Source of the DNA: Zancudomyces culisetae
Lineage: Eukaryota; Kickxellomycota; Harpellomycetes; Harpellales; Legeriomycetaceae
Length of the DNA: 17,003 bases
Reading direction: 5' to 3'
NCBI GenBank assembly: GCA_001969505.1
Contig: LSSK01000192.1
Location: 1-17,003 of the forward strand
Below the pieces are notes generated by a model. The model saw only the letters and a program-made list of their open reading frames with translations. It ran no database searches and was not told the origin of the DNA. Positions 8,759-17,003 of this stretch are shown here, piece after piece; position 1 is the first letter of the stretch; every line of letters begins with the position of its first letter. Position numbers and translations under genes: made by a program.

Positions 8759-9569
8759 TTATCTTCTAATGGTAGAGTATTTTTCAACCTCAGACATATC
8801 AACTGGGTTGTATATTGGTGCATTATAGAACGGGATGTGTTCTTGATATCTATATATTACAAGTTTTATGGTTACCAGATTCCAGAAAAGAGATATGTCA
8901 GATAAAGAGAATGCAAATATACAAAAAAATTAAATATAAGTGGGAGATACATACGTTGGATTGGTAAGGCGGGCAGGCCTCTTTCCGACTTGATCTTCCT
9001 TAGTCAAGAGTCTATCAATAACAGTTACAGTTAATAGCCAAACAAATAAATACTGATTAAAAACTGTTTGGATTTGTAATTCTGGAGCAAGCACGATTAC
9101 TTACTTGAGAAGAGCTGTTTTCTTGGCGTGTACTTCATCGTTGCTGATTTTTTCTATGTCTTCCTTAGGATCGAGCATGTTTCGCTCAATTAATTTTGTG
9201 AGCGGATTGTTCTACGATGACAGTATAGGGTATTGGTGAATAAGATTGGATTTTTCTTGTTAATTTTAATTTAAAGCATACCTCATTCTCCCTAAATCTT
9301 ATAGACAATTCGTACAGAAGAAAAGATGCGGCTGTTGCTCCAAAAGTATATTTCCACCATTTTCCATCTAAATTATTTAGTGCATGATTAGAAATTATTC
9401 CAAATAAACAATCGAATATAACACTCGATTTTTATGCTTCAATCGGCTGGTTAAAATTTGAAGGATTATTACTATCGGTCGGAGCAGGTCCAGAGGTAGA
9501 GTGTGCTCTTCTGGTAACAATTCGTTGAAGCCTTGATGTTCTTTTGAGCGATTGTAGCGATTTCAACAT
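8759..9569 (-). CDS. Probable fungal complex I accessory subunit of the 17.8-kDa (NUXM) type
   Basis: Five exons, 9473-9569, 9282-9367, 9105-9211, 8955-9011 and 8759-8849, encode 145 residues. Residues 1-26 are Arg/Ser-rich without acidic residues (MLKSLQSLKRTSRLQRIVTR), a typical mitochondrial presequence. A hydrophobic segment, about 37-53 (YTFGATAASFLLYEL), is probably one inner-membrane helix. Then come NNPLTKLIERN, a charged helix (EDIEKISNDEVHAKKTALLK) and the ending IPFYNAPIYNPVDMSEVEKY. The order presequence, helix, LT-LI, charged helix, NP-Y/F...GSP-NVPA-like and D-S/T-VI-KY agrees with my recollection of the 17.8-kDa subunit of Neurospora and Yarrowia complex I; that assignment needs a profile search. 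The adjacent NDUFA2 gene is consistent with it. The gene model itself is strong: all four introns (70-105 nt) keep phase. Confidence 0.7.
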
Positions 9570-10227
9570 TTTATAGTTATATAGTTAATCTCTGGAGAAT
9601 TAAAAAATATTTTAAAAGCTGAATTGAAAATATAATGTGGAAATTCGTAAATTTAGAGTAAAATGATAAACATTTAGATTATTTATGCTGGAAACAATTT
9701 TGAAGATTTTTTTGTTAGCTGCGATTTGCTATAGTTACACCAAAAAATCAGCTGAAAATAAAAAAATACAATAAAATACTAACAAAAACTGTAACGGGCA
9801 TTGTAGCGCTAGGACCCTGTTAAGTGCCTCCAGTGGGTATTTCATGTTAGATATACTAACCCCAGATATATCTCCAAAAAATGCTGGTGGTTTCCCTTCA
9901 AAGATGGCATAAATATCATAAAAAGCATGTTAACTGGGGCACACAACACCTTTCCTTTATTTATATTGTTCTGAAGAGAATCAGAAACATCCTCTCCCTC
10001 CTCCCCCTGCTTCATTAAAATAAAATAAAATAAAACGCATAAAGTACAAATAATAACTATTTCTTTATTATATGATACTCACAACTTGAACACTAAACCT
10101 AGTTGTACCAATTTCATCACTACCAAGTGCAAGCAAATAAATAAATCAAATGCCAATTCTACGCGGAAAAGTGGATGGCACCTAAATATAATCGTAAAGT
10201 TTGCCTTGATATCCGTTCGCCATCTTA
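9570..10227. other. 658-nt gap upstream of the NUXM-like gene
   Basis: It contains the 5' region of the NUXM-like gene and the 3' UTR of the C2orf76 homologue. TTTATT at 10064-10069 is a candidate minus-strand AATAAA about 160 nt past the C2orf76 stop. A (TAAAA)x4 microsatellite occupies 10016-10035. The plus-strand frame beginning at 10086 runs into the last exon of the neighbouring gene and is not credible as a gene. Confidence 0.5.
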
Positions 10228-11060
10228 CTACCATTTCAAAACAGGATTCTTTTTATAGTTCTTATATGCTTCAAAGTTAAATAGTGATATTTCGGTTTCG
10301 TTTTCTAGGATGTAAAATGTAAATGTTAGAACGTGCAAAGTCGCAAAAAACCATATTGTAGTTGCTTTAAAGCTCATTGTCAGCTGAATAAAACAACATA
10401 ACTTACTTATTCCACAGTATTCCAAAACAGCTGAAGGGTCACGCAAATAGCCTTCGTCCTCCATGTTGATAATCAAGTTTTGTGTCTATTCAGTTCAATA
10501 TACACCATTATAAATTACGTCAATTGTAAACTCGCCCAGGTTTTTTATTTGGGATGCATAAAGCCATCAAGTACAATATTGTACACTTACCTTAAATCCG
10601 AATGGCTGGCTGTATATCTTGAGTGTATCTATACAACAATCACACGTTGAGTTAAACAAGATAAATTTACTATCGCAAATTCACCCCCCCCCCTCCAACT
10701 CCTCCTTTCTCTCACACACAGAAACAAAAATACAAATTCATATAGTAGGTCTTACCAAATTTCACATTTCTGAATGGTGCAAAACCAGGTTTTTCCGAAA
10801 TCTCTAGAAAAGTTGATAGTAACCGGCGTCCCAGTGTCGTTAAAATAAACATTTAAAGAGACAATTGTAATTTTTTTGTATAAATTGCTAAGATTTAGTG
10901 GTAATAATAAATGCAAAAAAATACCTTTTAAACATAATTCCAAAAGTTCTTTTACAGTGGTATTTACAAGGTCGACCTTCAGAATTAAATTCTTAACTGT
11001 TTTATACTCAAAGCTTTTGATGATTCTGACTGTAATGATACTTTTTTTATCTTCCTCCAT
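10228..11060 (-). CDS. C2orf76 / UPF0538 family protein
   Basis: Five exons, 10925-11060, 10756-10803, 10591-10628, 10407-10485 and 10228-10304, give 125 residues, essentially the human C2orf76 length (126). Similarity runs end to end: ITVRIIKSFEYKTVKN near the start, then TVKELLELCLKE, APFRNVKFDTLKIY, LIINMEDEGYLRDPSAVLEY, CGIKNETEISLFNFEAYKNY and the closing KNPVLKW. The ending GI-ETEI-F-YKNYK-NP is a hallmark of the family. The start is beta-grasp-like in appearance, and I know of no firm molecular function. There is no signal peptide, membrane segment or metal motif. Introns are 102-127 nt; intron 2 carries a run of ten cytosines on the + strand. The start codon is fixed by match to the family N-terminus. 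Confidence 0.92.
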
Positions 11061-11613
11061 TTTGATATGTTTCGACTTTGATACTTACTTTTGGACAAAA
11101 AGTTTAAACTTTGTTAAAGAATGTGATCCTTTAATTTTTTTTTGAAATACAACTTTTCCCTTGAACGAAAAAAAAAACGCATAAAAAAACCTGTGGCAAA
11201 CCACTTTTAACGGGTGGCGATTATTAAGCCAATAACATTGCGGCCATGAATATATCAGCTCCGCCTTGAGCTTTTATTAATTCAAAAAACCAGGCCTTTG
11301 TTAGGCACATATACCATTTATATCAAGTTTTACTCTCAGGTTTGATCTAATCGTGCTATTCCCCTCTATCAGCGCAAGATACACAGATTTTACACGTATT
11401 TTGCACAATGTTCTTTCTTTTGATTTCAACAAGGCTTATCCTAAGGCATCAAATTTGTATTTACACAATATGGGTTGAATAAAGTATCGTTTAAGGCACT
11501 TGGCCTCTGACATAAAAGCAGAAAAGTGGCAATAACCAACAAAATACACTAACTGTAGAAACTTAAAACAAAGATAATATACAAAATTGAAATAAAAAAA
11601 ATACTAGTATGTG
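11061..11613. other. 553-nt gap between C2orf76 homologue and CTK3
   Basis: It must contain the C2orf76 promoter and the CTK3 3' UTR. I see no exon, RNA gene or clear signal; the sequence is AT-rich with several A/T runs. Confidence 0.5.
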
Positions 11614-12669
11614 CTATATATATTCTCTACGGCTTCTTTCCAGCTCGCAGTTGAGACTAACCCATTCATTTAGGCTTAGATCAGAGGTGTTTTCCCAAGC
11701 ATCTCTGAATTCATCTATCAAGTCTTCACCAGGTTTTCTTATCCACGACATTTCCTTGGTCTTCTTGTGCTGTAAAATATAATAAATCTTTAATTTTATA
11801 TACTGAAATCAAATGTATAAAGTTCAGGTGTCAATATAACACTCTTTATTCTTGATATAAAGTACAATGTATTCCACAAACCTTTTCTCTATCCTCCTCT
11901 ATCTTGCGAATAATCTCATTTTTTTTACCATCCTGAGACCCGCTATATGACGGAAAATATGATAAACCCAAATTTCAGTATGCTATAAATGAAAAGGAAA
12001 ACATCATAAAAGTACGAATGGTGAAAAAAAAGCCCTACATATTTCTCCCATGGAAAAGTCTCGATATTTTGTCGATCGTTTCTTTGCTGAAATACTCTCT
12101 TTTTTTCCAATTACTAACAAGCTATATTGATTTGTATACATAGAATTATAGTATCAGCAAAAAAAGAAAACTAGTCGCATTCATTAAAATAACTTACCTT
12201 TTTTGCTGTCAAGAGATTAGCATCGCCCTCCTTTGTCTTGGGAATTACTTGTTCGAGAATATCTAAGATTATCGTATCAAAAATCTGTGCCCAACTCTCT
12301 TCGCCTCGCTTTGCCTCCTTATCACAGATTGAATTCACAATATAAAGTATACATATTCTTCCTGGTACTGGTAGCTATACGCGAAATCATACATTTATGC
12401 AAGTTGTTAATGATAAAATCCCTCTTTTATACCATCAAGCTCAAGTTGATAGCTGGAGATTGACAATCATGTTACTTGTAATTGCTATTCAATATTAACT
12501 CAAATACCTGCTCCAAACGCTCCAAGATGCAGTCGCTTAAATTTTCCGCCAATTTTCGATACTTGATCGCGAAAATGGTTATCCTCTCGATGTTTTGCTG
12601 CGAAGAACTTAGACTCTGCAAAAGATTGTCAAACGACAATCTTACTTCGAATTGGTCTAAAAACTCCAT
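11614..12669 (-). CDS. CTK3: CTD kinase I gamma subunit (Ctk3-like, CID domain)
   Basis: Five exons, 12508-12669, 12198-12374, 12039-12121, 11882-11942 and 11614-11769, give 212 residues. The N-terminal all-helical CID-type domain (about 3-135) shows LLQSLSSSQQNIERITIFAI, KYRKLAENLSDCILERLEQL, RICILYIVNSICDKEAKRGE and LVSNWKKREYFSKETIDKIS. The C-terminal part (about 145-205) has EIIRKIEEDREKHKKTKEM followed by W and EFRDAWENTSDLSLNEW, matching the CTK3 C-terminal region and separating it from RPRD1/Rtt103 proteins. Ctk3 holds the Ctk1 kinase and Ctk2 cyclin together; the complex phosphorylates Ser2 of the RNA polymerase II tail during elongation. Ctk3 of this form is a fungal protein, which supports the fungal origin. 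The donors of introns 3 (GTAGGG) and 4 (GTTTGT) are atypical, but frames and family sequence fit. It is divergent from MCEE. Confidence 0.88.
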
Positions 12670-13154
12670 TATTCAGCCTCTTTCTTCCCTCAGATAAAAT
12701 AAAGGAGAGAACTAAAGCTAAAAAAAAAATAGCTAATTAGATGCAATAGCTTGGTTATCTGAAATACGCTACTAAAAAAAATCAACGTCCTCAAAATCGT
12801 TGTGAAATACTTGGGCCTGCACATTATTTGGGCAGTTTTTTTGCTTTATCTATTTGCTGAGATAAAGAAGTTTATTGCTTGGGAATTATGCAATCCCAAA
12901 TAAACTCCACCAAGCTACGATTACTTTCGTGGTCTGTTTCATCCAATCACTTGTGCGTGTGGAGGAAAGTGGTAGTTGCGGGATGAACCTTCAGGTCTTT
13001 ATGAAATGATATAAATGCCATTCAATTCGCACTCCCAACTCGAATATCGTTTCTTATAGTGTGTCTAGTACTCAATCCACTTTAGATATTTCCATCACCC
13101 TTCAATTGACTGAGAGTCATATACGAACAGCTAACCAAAACAAAAACAATTAAG
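12670..13154. promoter_or_regulatory. Bidirectional upstream region of CTK3 and MCEE
   Basis: Two genes start 485 nt apart in opposite directions. On the MCEE side there is a CCAAT box at 12943-12947 (ATCCAATCAC) and a TATAAAT at 13010-13016, about 140 nt before the MCEE ATG; this order and spacing look like a plausible core promoter. No equivalent was seen close to CTK3. Confidence 0.5.
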
Positions 13155-13899
13155 ATGTTTGCTTTTAGAAGAGCTACCCAACTTGGAATCTCGAAATGTG
13201 CGAGATTCTCAACCAAGGCTAATGTCAAGCCCGAAATCATGGAGTTGGGCAATCTAAATCATGTTGCTATAGCCACAAAGGATATTAAGAGTTCTGCAAA
13301 CTTTTGGAAAACGGTAATGGGTGCGTCCAAAGTTTCCGAAATTAAGGTACCTTGCATGTAAAACAGAGTTAATGTATTTAAGGCTTAGAGCGGTAAAATT
13401 AGATGATACAAGGGGAGAGTGAGTGGGGGGGGGGTATTGAAGGGGGGTCATATAACGAAATGTATTGATACTAAACTTTGCTATTAAAATATAGCCCCAA
13501 CCTGAGCATGGTGTGAATACAGTATTTGTCGATATCGGTGAGACCAAAATTGAACTTCTAGAACCCTTGGGCGAGAAGAGTCCGATAGCAAATTTTCTCG
13601 AGAAAAACCACAACGGTGGGATACACCACATTTGCATTAATGTAACACCCTCTCTACTTTATAACTTAAACCAAAGTCGTACCTGTACACGAAATATTAA
13701 AAAGTATTTTCATCGCCCTAATAAGAATACAATTCAAAAACATTAGGTGAAAAGTATTGAAAAAGCACTGGAGCGCATAACTCAAAAGGGTGTACGAGCG
13801 TTGGGAAAACCTAAAATTGGAGCACATGGACTTCCCGTGGTCTTTTTACATCCCAAGGATTGTAATGGTGTACTCGTTGAACTTGAAGAGCACAATTAG
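13155..13899 (+). CDS. MCEE: Methylmalonyl-CoA epimerase, mitochondrial
   Basis: Three exons, 13155-13346, 13495-13641 and 13747-13899, give 163 residues. Residues 1-22 (MFAFRRATQLGISKCARFST) form a mitochondrial presequence. The mature part has two vicinal-oxygen-chelate modules: LNHVAIATKDIKSSANFWKT, VNTVFVDIGETKIELLEPLG, GGIHHICINVKSIEKAL, GKPKIGAHGLPVVFLHPKD and NGVLVELEEHN. His36, the His108-His109 pair and Glu158 are the expected metal-site positions. The enzyme interconverts (S)- and (R)-methylmalonyl-CoA between propionyl-CoA carboxylase and B12-dependent methylmalonyl-CoA mutase. It is absent from most Dikarya, which use the methylcitrate cycle, so it points to an early-diverging fungus or another eukaryote with the B12 route. 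Intron 1 (148 nt) carries a G-rich tract; intron 2 is 105 nt. AATAAA at 14064-14069 may be its poly(A) signal. Confidence 0.96.
13412..13447 (+). other. G-rich tract with G-quadruplex potential in MCEE intron 1
   Basis: Runs of 4, 10 and 6 guanines are separated by loops of 9 and 7 nt in a region that is otherwise AT-rich. The ten-G run can supply two quartet strands, so four runs are available on the transcribed RNA's sense strand. Homopolymer length may partly be sequencing uncertainty. Confidence 0.6.
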
Positions 13900-14320
13900 A
13901 TGGAGCTGATTTCTCTATTAGCCCCGATCCACACAAACTATCTCTTTTCTTTGATATTTATCACCCCTTGGGGAAAGTGGGGCAGCTAGTTGTAAACCAG
14001 GGCCAATTTCACCAAACGTGTTAAAGGTATGGTTTTGATATCATTACTTTTTAGGAATTTACAAATAAAGTAAAGCAAGACAAAACAAAACAATCATTTG
14101 AAATATGAACGAGTGTGTGTTTTTTTTGGAAACTAAAACAAATGCAAAAAAAATGAACGTTAAGTCTACTGAGGGTTTTTTTAGTAGGGATAGCCCATAG
14201 ATACTCACGTTGAATACATACGAATACCAAAGAGGACATGTGTGATACGGTTATTTTACACTAACGCCAATCCATCTTACACAAACATTGTTGCGACATC
14301 TAACCAAGATAGTTGTTCTG
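13900..14320. other. Convergent 3' region between MCEE and PPIL3
   Basis: This 421-nt stretch holds the 3' UTRs of two converging genes, including AATAAA at 14064-14069 on the plus strand. The minus-strand open frame at 14051-14239 is AT-driven and resembles nothing known. Confidence 0.5.
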
Positions 14321-15441
14321 TTATACTTTGTCGGCAATGGGGTTTGCGTGGATGGTTACCGATTTTACATGTATATCTTTTACAGGTCTATAACTGTCGT
14401 CAACTTCCACGCTTTCGAGTTTATACAAGACGGCGTTTTCCTCGTCAATGACTCTATGTTTTTCAAGTATAAACAGTTTTTAGTCAGGGTCTATTTTATT
14501 ATGTCACTCGACTCACCTTCCAAAAATAGTGTACTTGGAATCCAGACTGGGTTGTTTATCGTACGTAATGAAAAATTGAGAGCCGTTTGTATCTGGGCCT
14601 GAGTTTGCCATACTTACGACTCCGCGCTTGTCGTGCTACATATTAATGATAATATACTTATTACCTACATCCTTTTTGTTTCTGAAGGCTTCAATAACTC
14701 AAAGCTGTGTGTTTTGAAGACAATAAAACGTATTGTACATATTGATGTTTCATGATTTTAAGGCTTACAGTTAAGTTTCCTCTGATTTCGTCTTGGTACT
14801 TGTTTCCCCAAATCGATATGCCACCCTTGCCTGTACCAGAAGGGTCGCCCATCTAATTTTTTTGATGCAGAGAGTGTTATAGCTTTGTTTCTTTTCTTTT
14901 TTCCTTATTATCTTTTCTGGCGCTTTTTGCGACTGATTTCAAAACGTTACAAAGCTTACCTGAACGATAAATCCCTTCACATTTCTATGATTATAAAAAT
15001 ACCATACGATTAATAAAAGTACGCAAAGATTAATGTCAAAAATTCTTACCTATGAATCAAACATCCATCATAGTACCCGCTGGCACACAGTGCAAGAAAA
15101 TTCTAGGGTGGAAATACAGCTTTCAAGCTTAATATCATATTTTTTCTTATTTTCTAAACTCAACTTCTAAGCATCGATGTGCTGACCAAGACAAAATATA
15201 ACATAGATATACAGTTTAGTGGTATTACAGGTTTACATTTTGAACTTACTTCAGATGATTTCGGAACCTCTTCACAGAACAATTCGATTTTTATATCTCC
15301 CAAATCAGTGTGCAGTGTTACAGACTGTGAAGGATTTTTGTTTAAGCGGATAAATATCCGATATTATTATTAATAAAAGGTAAAAACAATTTGTTGTAAG
15401 TTATGGTGATCCATGAGAATGAAATTTGAGGTACTTACCAT
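14321..15441 (-). CDS. PPIL3: PPIL3-type cyclophilin (peptidyl-prolyl cis-trans isomerase)
   Basis: Seven coding exons: 15439-15441, 15250-15324, 15050-15102, 14960-14984, 14769-14852, 14517-14635 and 14321-14453, giving 163 residues (human PPIL3 has 161). The first coding exon is the ATG alone, followed at once by GTAAGT; the next exon opens [16 protein letters not shown], the exact PPIL3 start after Met. Further signatures are [67 protein letters not shown] and the ending SVTIHANP. The isomerase residues matching PPIA Arg55, Phe60 and Gln63 are kept (Arg44, Phe49, Gln52). The cyclosporin-contacting Trp121 of PPIA is Ser110 here; PPIL3 proteins generally lack the Trp. PPIL3 is found in activated spliceosomes. 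Introns are 63-147 nt and one exon is only 25 nt. Confidence 0.96.
15439..15441 (-). other. Start codon alone in the first coding exon of PPIL3
   Basis: The ATG is followed directly by GTAAGTACC, and the next exon (acceptor TTCACAG at 15325) resumes at the conserved second residue, Ser. The 5' UTR must be on the same exon, upstream of 15441. Confidence 0.85.
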
Positions 15442-16197
15442 TTTGTATCTCTTTTGTTTACTACGTGTTTTATATCTGAATCAAAACAAGCGTTTTCCAA
15501 CATTTTCCAAATTTATAGGAAAAAAAATGCCAATTAAATATTGGTTGCCAACCACAAATTTTGTAGAGCGTGAAACCCTCAGAGCTTGGAGTGATCTCCA
15601 CTTCACCAGACTGCGACGTTTTACTATGTTTTTAATGCTGATAAAACTTAGGTTTCTATTTGAATATTTTAAAAAAGAAAGCATGTGATCAAAGCAAAAA
15701 AGTTTTATAAAATGGATTAAAAGATCAAAAGCTCTCTTACATGTGGCTACTCTTTAGTTCTCAAAAACAATCAGTACAAATTAAAATAACTAACAAAAAA
15801 AGATATTAATAGGAACAGAAACTTTGGTTTAGATGACTGCTGACAGACTTAATGGAGCATCTAGTTAACAAATGAGCCAGCACCAAGTGTTAGAAGTTCA
15901 TCATAACAGAAGGAAAATAACAGCAGGCGAACTTCTTATGTTAACCTATTGCGTAGATCTGGTCACGACCCAGTCTAACGACGGATGCAAAAATACAACT
16001 GTATGAAATTAATATAGGGGGATGAACAAATGATCACTGTCGAGTTATCATTTTAAGATTTGTGAACCAACCATTAAATAAAGATGATCAACCTTTTCGC
16101 TTAAGGTGATAATTCGAAAGGTCAAGCACTTTTGACCAACTGCAATTTGCCTAGCCCCAATTATTCAGCGTGGTATAGTGGTATAGTGGTATCTACG
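15442..16197. other. 756-nt gap upstream of PPIL3 with overlapping open frames
   Basis: It contains the PPIL3 5' region and the SIW14 3' UTR. At about 15481-15690 three frames are open at once: plus 15413-15688, minus 15481-15684, and a second minus frame reading SGEVEITPSSEGFTLYKICG after an acceptor-like ACATAG. None matches a family I know. Nearer to 16170 there is a short tandem repeat resembling a tRNA D-arm. Confidence 0.4.
16171..16193 (+). repeat. Short tandem repeat TGGTATAG resembling a tRNA D-arm
   Basis: TGGTATAG is present almost three times in a row. The text GCGTGGTATAGTGGTATAGTGG looks like the A-box half of a tRNA, but no anticodon arm or T-arm follows; the stop codon of the next gene begins five bases later. 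It is annotated only as a repeat. Confidence 0.6.
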
Positions 16198-17002
<805 letters not shown>

Positions 17003-17003
17003 T

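Noticed and set aside
10016-10035. (TAAAA)x4 microsatellite as a mobile-element poly(A) tail
   Set aside because: No upstream element body, target-site duplication or terminal repeat is visible; simple AT-rich repeat.
13254-13637. 127-residue minus-strand frame across MCEE
   Set aside because: It runs antisense through two MCEE exons and an intron, while the plus-strand spliced frame gives a complete known enzyme.
14242-14602. Plus-strand frames across the 3' half of PPIL3
   Set aside because: They are antisense to conserved PPIL3 exons and the intron between them; no similarity and mixed exon/intron content.

Overview
The window is nuclear DNA from a eukaryote. It is AT-rich and gene-dense, and its genes are cut by many short GT-AG introns, so open frames seen in the raw sequence are mostly exon pieces running into introns. 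I rebuilt ten protein-coding genes exon by exon. Every junction keeps frame, all ten models are complete from ATG to stop, and together they contain 34 introns of 63 to 205 nt. Most donors are GTAAG-like and many acceptors follow a CTAA-type branch-point sequence.

The organism is most likely a fungus outside the Dikarya (an early-diverging, 'zygomycete'-grade lineage). The fungal signals are a Ctk3-type CTD-kinase subunit, a probable fungal 17.8-kDa (NUXM) complex I subunit and an SRF/Mcm1-class MADS protein. The signals against Ascomycota and Basidiomycota are a mitochondrial methylmalonyl-CoA epimerase, a C2orf76/UPF0538 protein, an LSMD1-type NAA38 and very high intron density. This placement is inference from gene content.

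Layout: 1-1140, no gene seen; 1141-2569 (-), SRF-type MADS transcription factor; 2570-4803, long stretch without a convincing gene; 4804-6053 (-), DENR/Tma22; 6385-6858 (+), NAA38; 7251-7872 (-), NDUFA2/B8; 8759-9569 (-), NUXM-like complex I subunit; 10228-11060 (-), C2orf76/UPF0538; 11614-12669 (-), Ctk3; 13155-13899 (+), methylmalonyl-CoA epimerase; 14321-15441 (-), PPIL3-type cyclophilin; 16198-17002 (-), Siw14-type phosphatase. DENR/NAA38 and CTK3/MCEE are head-to-head pairs with short shared upstream regions. NAA38/NDUFA2 and MCEE/PPIL3 converge.

The genes do not form one pathway. They are housekeeping functions: transcription (MADS, Ctk3), splicing-associated folding (PPIL3), ribosome recycling and re-initiation (DENR), N-terminal acetylation (NAA38), mitochondrial respiration and propionate metabolism (NDUFA2, NUXM-like, MCEE) and inositol-pyrophosphate signalling (Siw14). 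I found no mobile element, CRISPR array, intact tRNA or rRNA gene, or novel multi-gene system. The points worth a second look are unusual gene structure (a start codon alone in its coding exon, a 20-nt microexon), the metabolic implication of the epimerase, a conserved but poorly characterised family, and several unexplained open frames in the gaps.
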